Shown here piece by piece: positions 25,001-34,986 of a stretch of DNA of 64,000 nucleotides; the stretch's first letter is position 1, and each line of letters starts with the position of its first letter. This DNA is from Cyprinodon diabolis (Eukaryota > Chordata > Actinopteri > Cyprinodontiformes > Cyprinodontidae), in the NCBI GenBank assembly GCA_030533445.1, contig CM060066.1, positions 39,313,235 through 39,377,234 on the forward strand. The letters run 5' to 3'. Under the pieces are notes generated by a model. It worked only from the letters and a program-made list of their open reading frames with translations. It did not search any database and was not told the origin of the DNA. The translations under genes were made by a program, and so were the position numbers.

Positions 25001-28000
25001 ACAACAAACTTGAATATCAGAACCAAGTCTTGCAGAATTACGCTGGCTACATGGGAAATGCTAATGCTACGCCTGCAGTCCGTTCTGGTCCGGAACCACT
25101 TTCGCCTCTAAGGTCACCGTCCGTGACGTCATTTCCTGAGTTCCGTCCGAGTCTTCCTGAAAGATTTTCAGGTAACCAGGAGTGTAAAGGATTTTTGTTT
25201 CAATGTCGTTTGCTTTTTGAACACTCTCCTGACAGTTTTCCAAATGATAGGAAAAAGATTTCTTTCATTCTCTCTCAGCTTACTGGTCGAGCCCTTGAAT
25301 GGGCGGAGGCAAGGTTCTCTTCTGAGTCCAGTTTTTCATGTACTTTTTCTGAATTCATATCTGAGTTTTCTCAAGTTTTCAACCATGACTCAGATAAAAC
25401 TATTGATTCTCGAGCCCTGCTAAATTTAAAACAGGGAGATTCGACAGTAGCTGAGTTCTCCATTGACTTCCGGGTTAAAGCCGCAGCCTCAGGTTGGAAC
25501 GAGTGTGCACTTAAGAGTGCTTACTTTAAGGCTCTGAATGACAACATTAAAGATGAACTCACCACAATAGACGAACCTGTTAGTTTGGAAGATTTAATCT
25601 GTTTGACCATCAGGTTGGATAACAGACTTCGGACTAGAAATCATTCAAGGCAGAGAGACTGGAATTTTCCTGTTTCGACTCCTGCATTTAATTATGCTTC
25701 TGTTTTTTCCGGTTCCCCAGAACCCAGTACCAAGCCAAGGTCTAAGAATCAGACTCTTCCAGCGCCTGTCCAAGTCTCTCATTTCTCTTCTTCAGAAAGA
25801 GTGGAGGCCGAACCCATGCAAATTGGACACACCAGGTTATCCCCTGAAGAGAGGCAACGGAGATTTAAAGCTAAACTGTGTCTGTATTGTGGTGAGACTG
25901 GCCATTTTATTGCTTCATGCCCAGCTAAATCAAAAGCCAGGGCCCGTCAGAGGATGTGAGGAGTCTGACGGGCCACCTAAGATCTGAGAAATCTCCTCAT
26001 TTGTTGTTGCCTGCTACTCTGTTCTTTTCTAACCAGAATCTCACCTTATCAGCATTCATCGACTCTGGCTGTGAAAGAAACCTTATTGATTCAGAACTGG
26101 TCCAGCAGTTAAAAATTGAGACTCTCCCTTTAACTAGACCTCTCAGAGTTTCTGCTATCGATGGAAAGAAGCTTCATCAAGTCACTCATCAGACACAACC
26201 CTTAGAACTGCTTATCTCTGGAAACCCCCGGGAGATGATAACGTTTTTTGTTTTTCCTTCAGCTTGCTCTCCCCTGGTGCTTGGATTCGAGTGGTTGGAA
26301 CGTCATAACCCCCATATCAACTGGACTGAACACCACATTTAATCCTGGTCCACCTCCTTTCACGAGTCCTGTCTTCATTCTGCGGCTCCTGCTATTCAGT
26401 CCCCTAGAGGTAGGGGGGAGATGGACTCTCCTGACCTTATTTCTGTTCCTCCCGAGTATCATGATCTGGCACCAGTCTTCAGTAAGGTCAGTGCGACATC
26501 TCTTCCACCACACAGACCATATGACTGCGCCATAGATTTACTTCCAGGAGCCCCTCTTCCCAGCAGTAGATTGTATAACATTTCCAAACCAGAGCGTGAA
26601 ACCATGGAAAAATACATCAATGAATCTCTAGCTGATGGAATAATTCGCCCATCTTCATCTCCTCTCGGTGCTGGTTTTTTCTTTGTGGGTAAAAAGGATG
26701 GTTCCCTGCGCCCCTGTATTGACTACAGGGGTTTGAATCAGATTACCGTAAAAAATAAATATCCCCTACCATTACTGGCATCAGCTTTTGAACCTGTACA
26801 AGGTGCTACAGTATTCACCAAGCTCGATCTGAGAAACGCCTACCACCTCCTTAGAATAAGAGAAGGGGATGAATGGAAGACAGCCTTTAAGACCCCCTTA
26901 GGGCAATTTGAGTACCTGGTCATGCCTTTTGGTCTCACGAACGCTCCTGCCTGTTTCCAAGCTCTTGTCAATGACGTCCTCAGAGATTTTTTGAATGTTT
27001 TTGTTTTTGTCTACATCGATGATATTTTGATCTACTCCAAAAACCTCTCAGACCACAGGAAACATGTTCGTTTAGTCCTTCAGAGACTTCTGGAAAATAA
27101 ACTTTTTGTGAAAGCTGAAAAATGTGAATTTCATCAACATTCTGTCACTTTCCTAGGGTTTGTGCTCGAGGGCGGGCAGGTGAAGCCATCAGAAGACAAG
27201 ATAAAGGCAGTTCTGGATTGGCCAACACCTGAATACCGCAAGCAACTCCAGAGATTTCTTGGTTTTGCAAACTTCTATAGGAGGTTCATAAGAAACTATA
27301 GCCAGACAGTTCTACCCCTCACAGCTCTTACCTCTGTTAAAAGAACATTCCAATGGACTCCTGAGGTCGAAAATGCCTTCAATAAATTAAAGAAACTCTT
27401 TTCCAGTGCCCCCATCTTGGTTCAGCCTGATCCTACGAAACAGTTCATCCTTGAGGTGGATGCATCTGATTCCGGTGTAGGAGCTGTTCTATCTCAGCAG
27501 TCAGATTCTGACCAGAAAACTCACCCATGTGCTTTCTTTTCACGCAGACTATCTCCAGCCGAACAAAATTATGATGTTGGTGACCGAGAACTCCTTGCCA
27601 TTAAGCTCGCCCTGGAGGAATGGAGACACTGGCTCGAGGGGGCTGAGCATCCAGTACTGGTTTGGACAGACCACAAGAACCTGGCCTATATCAAATCGGC
27701 AAAAAGATTCAACCCACGGCATTCAAGGTGGTCTTTGTTCTTCTCACGCTTCAAAACTTATCATTTCCTATAGACCTGGTTCCAAGAACGTCGAGCCCGA
27801 CTCTCTCTCTCATCTGTATTCCACCGATCAACCTGAGACACCCGAACCTGTTCTCCCTACCTCATGTACCGTTGGAGCCGTTTCCTGGGAGATCACTGAT
27901 CTGATCAACTCTGCCCTGGCTTCTGAACCTGACCCAGGTAATGGTCCTCCAAATAAAATGTATGTCCCGTCTTCTGTCAGATCCCGCCTCATCCAGTGGA

Positions 28001-31000
28001 TGCACGCAGCTAAATTCTCGGCCCATCCTGGAGTGAGCAGAACCATCGCCCTTATAAACAGGCGATTTTGGTGGCCGTCTCTACATAAAGACGTCAAAGA
28101 GTACGTTCTGGCTTGTCCCATCTGCGCTAGGAACAAGACCTCCCACCAACCACCTTCTGGTCTGCTGCATCCTCTAGCTGTTCCAACCCGTCCTTGGTCT
28201 CATATTGCTGTCGATTTTGTCACTGGTCTCCCGATTTCTAGAGGTATGACTACAATACTAACCATCGTCGATCGATTTTCCAAGGCTTGTCATCTTATTC
28301 CCCTCAGAAAGCTCCCCACAGCATTCCAGACGGCTCAGCTCCTCGTGAAGCATGTTTTTCGCCTCCATAGTATTCCTCAAGATATCCTCTCAGATCGTGG
28401 TCCCCAGTTTATCTCATAGGTCTGGAAAGCCTTCTGTTCTGCATTAAATTGCAAATCCTCTCTCACCTCTGGTTACCATCCTCAATCTAATGGGCAGACG
28501 GAGAGGATGAACCAGCAACTCAAGTCCACTCTCCGCTGCCTGACTTCGAACAATCCCACTGACTGGAGTCAGTTCCTGACGTGGATTGAGTATGCTCATA
28601 ACTCCCTCAAATCTGCTTCTACTGGTTTATCCCCCTTTCAAGTTTCCATAGGGTATCAGCCTCCACTCTTCCCCGCAGACGAGAGAGAGATAACGGTCAG
28701 ATCAGTCCATCATCACATCCGCCGCTGCCAACGTATTTGGAGGGATACCATCACCACCCTCACCCGCTCGTCAGCCTCAACCAAAAAGTTCGCTGACTCC
28801 AAGAGACATCCTGCCCCTGACTACACTCCAGGCCAAGAGGTTTGGTTGTCGACCCGAGACATTCCACTGAAGGCTATGTCCAGGAAACTTTCACCCAAGT
28901 TCATCGGTCCATACAAAATCGATCGCATAATTACCCCTCTGCTGTCCGCCTGCACCTGCCACCTTCTCTGCGCATCCACCCGACATTCCATGTTTCCCAG
29001 ATAAAGCCTGTAGTCACTAGTTCTTTGTGCCCGCCTTCCGACTCCCCTCCACCCGTCCTGGACATCGATGGTCATCCGGCTTACACGGTTCGCCGGATCG
29101 TGGACTCCCGTCGGCGAGGTCGCGGTTGGCAGTACCTCGTCGACTGGGAGGGCTACGGTCGGGAGGACTGCACCTGGGTTCCTGGTTCGTTTATCCTCGA
29201 CCCGTCCTTGATCGAGGATTACGAGAACTCCCTCCCGTCCACATTCTCGGGATCGCCAAGAGGCGGTCGTTGAGAGGGGGGTACTGTTGGGATCTGGAGA
29301 TTCTCCACCTTCTCCAGCAGAGTGCGCTGTGGATCTCCTGGGCTGGAGCCTTCCAGCACAGCTGACGTTCATCAGCCCATCAGGAGACCTGCCTATATAA
29401 TCAGCAGCCAGACCTTCCTTCAACGCCGCAGTGTTGACCAAGTTTGGTTAGCGAACCTGAGCCTCTGAACTACTAGAATCTTTGTCTCTAAGAGAAACCC
29501 AATTCTAACCTACCTCTGTCTTCTCGCTCATAGGAAACCTGTCTCTCGTCTGAAGCTCTTGATGAGCTTAGCCTGTTACCTGCCTGCCTGCCCTAGAGAG
29601 CCAAACCTGAAGATCTCACTCTGGAATCCACCTGCTGCTCTTAAGGAAAGAGCTAATCCCTCAAACCAAGGTCTGTCACTGGAAAGTCAGAAGCTAGACG
29701 CTGCTGCTGCTGAGCACTCTGCTGAAACCAACAGTCTCTGGACCCAACCGGTTCCCTCTCTCAGAAAAGAGAGCCTGGACCTCTACAACGTATTTTCAGA
29801 AACATCTGAAAACTCAACAACTAATCTGTTTACCTGGCTAATCAAACTATCCGTCTCTGCAGACACCTGAGAATCCTGCCCGGACCAGTTTCCAGAATCC
29901 AGTTCATGTTATCTCTGTGCAAACCTTTAATAAACTCTGTTGAACTTTTTATCAGTCTCCAAGTGGTGTTCTGCATGTGGGTTTGATTTCTAAACCAACC
30001 ATGACACTGCCCCCCAAAATGTCTGTGCACGCCTCTGGAATCTGCCATTACACAAACAATATTCACATAATTCCATCACCATCTGTGTTGTGGTTTTGAA
30101 GTCAACAAGGATTCTTGAAAATTATGTTTCGGACAAAAACATTTTTCCACCTAAATCTGCTAACTGGACATATCTTTTTTTTATTTACATCAAAACTTCT
30201 AGCACTTAAGCTGGCTGATCCCTACTTAAACAGACACTCTGCTGCACCTCTACCAAACCGTAAGTGACCACAGACAGTGCCGCAGACAGGAGACCTCTGA
30301 TTGGTCAAATCTACATCTGCTCTTCTCGTGCGTATTTCCTGTTTGGTACCTTACCGCCATTGCTGAAAACAACTCGTGAAGTTGGACCAGCTAGAAGAGG
30401 GAAGTCCGCGAGAATGCTAGGACCCTTTTTTCACCTGGATCCCCGCTCTTTTTCGCCCTCATGTCCCTCCATTGTGGGACAAACTTGCCCCCACTTCCTC
30501 ACCACCTCGGCCGTATCTAGACCCACAGCTAATTGTGATTTTCCCTCTTGTGTTGTGGCGTGGAATAACATAGTGCAGACCACGTGTCACAATTGAGCAT
30601 AAATCAAAAATGTCTTTGTCAAACCTGCGTCAAGCTCACTGCGACACACTGCTGTGGGGAGTATAACCAGCCCTGTGCAGTATGACAACAATTATTGGCC
30701 TTTCAGTATCTTGCCTAATGCCTCAAAGGCACAAAAGCTGGAGGGTAACTTCAACAGAGGAATACAAAAATAGGCAGGCAGACAGACAGACTACTTTACT
30801 GTAGTAATTATCTGTATGTGTTGTATTTTCTTCCTTCCAGGGTACCTTGAACAAGGCCTGATGGTGAAGGATGAGAAGCTACTTCAAGAAAACTATATTA
30901 AGAGCTTCCAGTTTCGTCTTGATGTTCTGTCCATGGTGCCGACAGATATCTTCTATTTTGTACTTGGACTTGACTACCCAGAGATTCGCATTAACAAGCT

Positions 31001-32522
31001 GCTGAGAATTGGCCGATTGATGGAGTTCTTCACAAGGACCGAAACTAAAACCAACTATCCAAACATCTTCCGCATTGGAAATTTAATCATGTACATCCTC
31101 ATCATCATCCACTGGAATGCTTGCCTCTTCTTTTCATTCTCTAAGTCAATTGGTTTTGGAGCTGATGACTGGGTCTACCCAGCCCTTGATGATCCGGATG
31201 AGCCTGCATTTGGTGAGCCTATGAGAAAGTATGCTTTCAGCCTATATTGGTCCACACTGACTCTGACCACCATCGGTGAAACCCCACCACCAGCTCTCGA
31301 CTCTGAATTTCTCTTCCACGTGGTGGATTTCTTAGTCGGAGTCTTAATTTTTGCTACCATTGTGGGAAACATTGCTACTATGATTTCCAATATGAATGCT
31401 GCCCAAGCCCAGTTTCAAGCCCGCATTGACAACATCAAACAGTACATGCAGGTAAATATCTAAAAGCCAGGATAGAAAAACTAAATTTCTGAAAAAATCT
31501 GATGGTATACTATTAATTTACCTCTTTGATATTGTTTTTTCTTGTGATAGGTTCGAAAAGTCAGTAAAGAACTTGAGCTACGTGTCATCAAGTGGTTTGA
31601 CTACCTGTGGAATAACGGCAAGGCTCAAGATGAGAGGGAGGTGCTACGGTATCTTCCTGACAAGCTAAGAGCAGAAATAGCCATCCAAGTACACATGGAC
31701 ACTCTAAAGAAAGTTAGAATATTTGCAGACTGCGAAGCTGGTCTGCTAATCCAGCTTGTGCTTAAACTTCGTCCACAGGTTTTTAGCCCCGGAGACTACA
31801 TATGCAAAAAGGGTGACATTGGCCGCGAGATGTATATCATTAAAGATGGGAAACTAGCAGTTGTAGCCGATGATGGTGTCACACAGTTTGTAGTGTTAGG
31901 AAGTGGTAGCTATTTTGGCGAAATTAGCATCCTCAATATTAAAGGCAGTAAAGCAGGCAACAGGAGGACTGCTAACATTAGAAGCATTGGTTACTCTGAC
32001 CTCTTCTGCCTTTCCAAAGATGACCTGATGGAGTCACTGACTGAGTATCCTGATGCTAAGGCCATGCTAGAGGAGAAGGGTCGACAGATTTTGATGAAAG
32101 ATGGTCTCATAGACTTGGATCCAGCGAACATTAAGCCTGAGGTTAAGGAGCTAGAGGAAAAGGTCACCAAATTGTACAGCACCATGGAGCTCATGCAGTT
32201 AAAGCTCAAGAAGATTTTGGGCAATTACAAGAATGCTGGCACAGCTCTTAGACAACGTATTGCAGATCTGGAGCGCTTGACTGGTGAAGAGGTGGAAGAT
32301 GAAGATGAGGAGGAAGAAGAAAAGAAAACAGAAGCTAAAGAGGAGGAAGCAGTGAAAAAAACAGACGAAGAGGTTGAGATGGATAAAGACGCCAAAACAG
32401 AGGAAGAGAAGGATGATGTGGCTAAGTTGGAGGAGGAGGAAAGTGAAGAGGGTGAATTAAAAGCATCTGATGAAACTGATGAAGTGAAAGATGAAGAAGG
32501 AAAAGGGGAAAAGACAAAGTGA
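20339..32522 (+). CDS. cnga1: cyclic nucleotide-gated channel alpha subunit, rod type
   Basis: Cation channel of photoreceptor outer segments, opened by cGMP. Coding exons: 20339-20418, 20555-20611, 20714-20776, 20870-21025, 21114-21218, 21450-21556, 30841-31451 and 31551-32522, which join in frame to 716 residues. Residues about 46-118 are a Lys/Glu low-complexity segment over two and a half exons. S1 is at about 131-153 and S2 at about 166-185. The S4 region is [15 protein letters not shown] (about 239-253). The pore has TIGETPPP with filter Glu336. A C-linker, then the cyclic-nucleotide domain (about 448-580), contains FGEISIL and RRTANI with Thr533, the cGMP-contact Thr of the family. A coiled coil (about 592-634) is the trimerisation zipper region. 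The last about 80 residues are a Glu/Asp/Lys tail longer than I expect for the mammalian protein. Transmembrane and N-terminal features fit CNGA1 better than CNGA2 or CNGA3. The first coding exon starts after an AG at 20320, so 5' UTR exons lie upstream. The seventh exon follows a 9.3-kb intron full of transposons. Confidence 0.93.
20714..21025 (+). repeat. cnga1: Lys/Glu-coding low-complexity exons of cnga1
   Basis: Purine-only coding tract (GAA, AAG, GAG and AAA codons) across exons 20714-20776 and 20870-21025. It encodes alternating Lys and Glu. The opposite-strand Phe/Ser open frame is an artefact of this tract. CNGA1 proteins of other vertebrates also carry a charged Lys/Glu segment in this place (family knowledge), so the composition is genuine, though repeat length may vary. 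Confidence 0.8.
21951..22033. repeat. (TA)n microsatellite in cnga1 intron
   Basis: About 80 bp of TA dinucleotide with a short CAG interruption, inside the seventh-exon-proximal intron. The Tyr/Ile open frame over it is spurious. Confidence 0.9.
22035..22918. other. cnga1 intron, nothing recognised
   Basis: Intronic DNA between the TA repeat and the hAT-type element. No exon, repeat family or coding segment was supported. Confidence 0.45.
23757..23835. repeat. (TTA)n microsatellite
   Basis: Imperfect TTA trinucleotide tract inside the hAT-type element, with minor ATC and TTG variants. Confidence 0.85.
24198..24897 (+). repeat. 5' LTR of the Ty3/gypsy element
   Basis: Starts TGTTGGGATC and ends CCATGACA (TG...CA). 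It contains TATATAA at 24307-24313 and AATAAA at 24820-24825. It is 22 bp shorter than the 3' LTR because one copy of a GCTTAGCC/CTGCCTGC-containing segment near 24470 is absent. Confidence 0.92.
24307..24348 (+). promoter_or_regulatory. LTR promoter and self-priming 5' end
   Basis: TATATAA (24307) is followed about 31 bp later by GCCGCAGTGTT (24338-24348), which is where transcription should start. That 11-mer is perfectly complementary to AACACTGCGGC at 24899-24909, one base after the LTR. This is the arrangement of Tf1/sushi retrotransposons, which prime with their own mRNA 5' end instead of a tRNA. Confidence 0.7.
24892..25959 (+). CDS. Gag polyprotein of chromovirus
   Basis: Structural capsid-type protein of the retrotransposon, about 355 residues if translation begins at the ATG at 24892, which overlaps the last bases of the LTR; the frame itself is open from 24868. 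A coiled-coil-like N-terminus is followed by a retrotransposon gag core containing [19 protein letters not shown] and WAEA. A single CCHC zinc knuckle ([14 protein letters not shown]) lies near the C-terminus. It ends in TGA at 25957-25959, and the protease/pol frame overlaps the last about 30 nt in the -1 frame. The open frame is intact. Confidence 0.88.
   Translation: MTEHCGQTQSPADHLRRRLEEQDTQILGHAHTIRELHNKLEYQNQVLQNYAGYMGNANATPAVRSGPEPLSPLRSPSVTSFPEFRPSLPERFSGNQECKGFLFQCRLLFEHSPDSFPNDRKKISFILSQLTGRALEWAEARFSSESSFSCTFSEFISEFSQVFNHDSDKTIDSRALLNLKQGDSTVAEFSIDFRVKAAASGWNECALKSAYFKALNDNIKDELTTIDEPVSLEDLICLTIRLDNRLRTRNHSRQRDWNFPVSTPAFNYASVFSGSPEPSTKPRSKNQTLPAPVQVSHFSSSERVEAEPMQIGHTRLSPEERQRRFKAKLCLYCGETGHFIASCPAKSKARARQRM
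24899..24909 (+). other. primer-binding site, self-priming type
   Basis: AACACTGCGGC sits one base after the 5' LTR. It shows no obvious tRNA 3'-end complement (no TGG start) but is an exact reverse complement of the predicted transcript start at 24338-24348. Confidence 0.65.
25929..29273 (+). pseudogene. Pol polyprotein of chromovirus, interrupted
   Basis: Domains in order: aspartic protease with a DSG motif at 26060-26068; reverse transcriptase with YIDD at 27012-27023; RNase H ([14 protein letters not shown]); integrase with an HHCC-type zinc motif (about 28020-28140), catalytic-core Asp segments ([19 protein letters not shown]) and the distal Glu region ([11 protein letters not shown]); then a chromodomain at about 29085-29225 ([12 protein letters not shown]). 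Disruptions are a TAA at 26340-26342 between protease and reverse transcriptase, a frame change at about 27740-27770 after RNase H, a TAG at 28417-28419 inside the integrase core, and a frame change at about 28925-28945 before the chromodomain. The enzyme would be inactive as encoded. Pol begins in the -1 frame relative to gag. Confidence 0.9.
29272..29281 (+). other. polypurine tract
   Basis: GAGAGGGGGG, three bases before the 3' LTR, is the expected plus-strand primer site. Confidence 0.8.
29285..30006 (+). repeat. 3' LTR of the Ty3/gypsy element
   Basis: Starts TGTTGGGATC and ends CATGACA. TATATAA is at 29394-29400, GCCGCAGTGTT at 29425-29435 and AATAAA at 29929-29934. It is almost identical to the 5' LTR apart from scattered substitutions and an extra 22 bp near 29570. 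Confidence 0.92.
30046..30840. other. cnga1 intron 3' part, nothing recognised
   Basis: Intronic DNA between the transposon nest and the acceptor at 30839-30840. An open frame at 30264-30596 shows no domain. A moderately CpG-rich patch spans 30290-30480. Confidence 0.4.
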
Positions 32523-33170
32523 ACTTTTGATGTCTGTTCTTGAAAGGATCTTTATCACAAGGAATCACACTTTCATTCTGAACTGACGTCCTTACGAACT
32601 TATGAAGTATGATCAGAAAAGACAAAAACGCTAAAATATGATATCAAACATCTCTATTAAAACTACGTCATTATACCCTAGCATATTTTGATGAACTGTT
32701 TAGTTTTTTCTTATCTATTTCATATCCAAAATATAGTCACAGAAAAAGCTCATGCTTTGTAACAAAGCAACAATTCCTGCTACCCTTATAAGTGCTGTAA
32801 ATTGCAGGGCAAGTAGAATATGAATCATGCATCACATGCTGCAGGGAAAGAGACCCCTACCTGTAGCTGATGGGAGAAAACTGTATTTTGATGAGACAGG
32901 AGCTCTGCATTTGCATTTAGTCATTTGATAGATCCTTTTATCCAAATCGCTTTACCATTTAGGAAACACAATTAAGTTCAGGGCTGACAGAAACACTTTA
33001 AACTCACTAAAAGTGTTGAAAACACAAATTGGAGCAAAGGAAAGAATGGAACTGAAGTTTCATGAACTGAAGTTTATTTTTTGTTTTTAATAAATGTTCC
33101 ATCAATATGTTTCTGCTCCATTAGCAGATTGTAGATTATTTAACCATTTATGAACCAACAAATTTCACAT
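32523..33170 (+). other. cnga1 3' UTR and downstream DNA
   Basis: AT-rich sequence after the cnga1 stop. The first canonical AATAAA is at 33089-33094 and is a candidate polyadenylation signal; the true 3' end is unknown. Confidence 0.4.
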
Positions 33171-33173
33171 CGG

Positions 33174-33505
33174 GTTCTGTTGTGTAATGGCTAGAACTTT
33201 GGATCCAGTGATCTGAGTTCAAGTGTCAGCAGAACCTAGCTATTGGCTTTTTAGGGTATTGGCAACCTAGTGGTTTAGGGCATTGCGCTTGGATCCCAGA
33301 GTTTTTGAGTTCAAGCCCCACTCCCATGGACTGCCACTCTGGGTCCCTAAGCAAAGACCCTTAACCCCCACACTGCTCCCCGGGCGTCACACAATGGCAG
33401 CCCACTGCTCCTCAAGGGGATGGGTTAAATACAGAGAGTTCATTTTGTTGCTTTGTACTTGTGACAGTGGAATGACAATAAAGTTGAGTTCTATTCTTCT
33501 TCTGA
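33174..33505 (+). mobile_element. tRNA-derived SINE, with a partial second head
   Basis: Two tRNA-like heads are arranged in tandem: TGTGTAATGGCTAGAAC with GAGTTCAAGTGTC (33180-33232), then CTAGTGGTTTAGGGCATTGCG (A-box-like, about 33268-33288) with GAGTTCAAGCCCC (B-box-like, about 33307). The body, with CTGCTCCCCGGGCG and GGGTTAAATACAGAG, ends in an AATAAAGTTGAGTTC tail. A minus-strand copy of the same body lies at 59200-59410. Confidence 0.7.
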
Positions 33506-33509
33506 CAGC

Positions 33510-34875
33510 AATCTTTACATAAATGTCTTGTGTGGGGATACATGGGAGTAATTGTTTAAAGTAACATATGGCCAATTTATGGTAGCTGTAGGAAAAATGT
33601 AGGATTTACAATGGACACAAATATTCACTGACTTTCAGTCTGGTAGTAACTAGTTGCCAAATGTGGTCTATGAAGGAAGCAGTAAGATGCAGGATAAGAT
33701 AAACCACATCTGCTGGAAGATTGTGTTTTAAATAACTTCTAAAAGGAGTGTTTTTTAGTCTCTATTTCTAATTAGTCTTTTTTACACACTAAAAAATGTT
33801 TGAAATAGTGTGATTGCTATAAAGTGAAATAAACCAAGTTAATACGCAGGAAGCTAACCTAGACACAAAAGGATCTACAAGTTAAGGGAATTAATTTCTA
33901 AAATAATCTTAGCTAATTAACTAAAATACACAGACAAACATACCACAACAAACAACTTACAATAATTACACAGCTGGTTAAAAGACTGAAGACTCAACTG
34001 AGTTCGGCAAAAGTATAAAAAATACTAAATTAAAGAAATAACCTCAAAAGAAATATAAATGAAAACCAGAACCAAAAAGAGATCATTTCATAAAAAGAGT
34101 CATTCCTGGCAAATTCACGTATCTCTTTAACAATTTTCACCTCATCTAAAAGGGATTGAAACCTGGATTTCTCAAAATATAAACATAACAAATGTATTAA
34201 TACATTTTTTCCATTTTTAACATTTACATTTTTTACATTGTAACAAAGATAATGCATTGTAAGTTATTTATACTCTTCAATAATAGGCTAAAAAATGTTG
34301 TCATTACAGCATAATTGGCATGTTTCAGAGAGGTATTTTAATGATTTATCTATGATAATAAGCTGCAGGTTTCAATCTCAATGATCTGTAACCCTTTCAC
34401 AGTTTTCCTCTCGCTGAATTATGTTGGTACTTCAGCTTGGACACTCAAAAATGTCAACATTACTTAAGAATATGTTAGATATAAAAGATTAATTTAAACC
34501 TAAATCTTTTAGGGTATAACTGCAAAATGACATCATGAACAATAAAACTAAAAACTACTTTTTATGTCTATGTTTGCCTGATTTTTTTTTTTTTACATAT
34601 ATAAATTCAGTCTTGTTTAAAGAAAGGATTTGTTAAAGTTATTGTGAAATTGTAGGCTCTAAATCCAGTAAAACATACTAAACATCACATAGAGTGATTG
34701 TAATAGCACGAAATGTTAAAAAGAGAACATTTTGGGGTTGAGACGGTTTGAAAAGGTGAAAGAGCAACCAGATCACTAATTAAATGTCGATGCAGACCTT
34801 GTAACTTAATCATAAAAATTCAAACCAGAAAGTATTATCTTAAGCCAACTAGCAGTTTTCTTTCAAGTAACTAAT
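33510..34875. other. intergenic, nothing recognised
   Basis: AT-rich DNA downstream of the SINE. No gene or repeat family was identified. Confidence 0.45.
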
Positions 34876-34878
<3 letters not shown>

Positions 34879-34963
<85 letters not shown>

Positions 34964-34965
34964 TT
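34879..34965. repeat. (TA)n microsatellite
   Basis: TA dinucleotide tract of about 85 bp with one CA interruption, followed at 34987-35004 by a short (ATA)n tract. Confidence 0.9.
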
Positions 34966-34986
34966 AGATATGACAGTAAACATTTT

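Larger units (their letters stand above)
24193..30011 (+). mobile_element. chromodomain Ty3/gypsy LTR retrotransposon (Tf1/sushi-like), near-complete but mutated
   Basis: LTRs lie at 24198-24897 and 29285-30006, flanked by CTGCC target duplications (24193-24197 and 30007-30011). Internal order is gag with a CCHC knuckle, protease, reverse transcriptase, RNase H, integrase and a C-terminal chromodomain, which is Ty3/gypsy chromovirus order. A polypurine tract (GAGAGGGGGG, 29272-29281) precedes the 3' LTR. There is no envelope gene between integrase and the LTR. The pol frame has two in-frame stops (26340-26342 and 28417-28419) and two frame changes (near 27755 and near 28935), so this copy is not autonomous. 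The LTRs differ at about seven visible substitutions plus a 22-bp indel, which suggests a fairly recent insertion. Confidence 0.93.
22927..30037. mobile_element. hAT-type DNA transposon interrupted by a Ty3/gypsy element
   Basis: The left end CAGGGGCGTGCA (22927) and the complement of the right end CAGAGGCGTGCA (ending 30037) form short inverted repeats, 11 of 12 identical, with the CAG start usual for hAT. Flanks are AAATCTGC (22919-22926) and GAATCTGC (30038-30045), an 8-bp target duplication with one mismatch. Without the retrotransposon (24198-30006 plus its 5-bp duplication) the element is about 1.3 kb. It contains a (TTA)n tract (about 23757-23830) and an acidic coding-like stretch (about 23850-23960: [16 protein letters not shown] in one frame), but no hAT dimerisation domain. 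It is probably a deleted copy. Confidence 0.72.

Noticed and set aside
29274..29284. Possible envelope gene in the Ty3/gypsy element
   Set aside because: Only a few bases separate the chromodomain stop from the 3' LTR, so no env-like frame exists; it is a retrotransposon, not a retrovirus.
24115..29441. Minus-strand open frames sharing an N-terminus at both LTRs (24354-24115 and 29441-28821)
   Set aside because: They are LTR antisense readings duplicated because the LTRs are duplicated; no domain is present.
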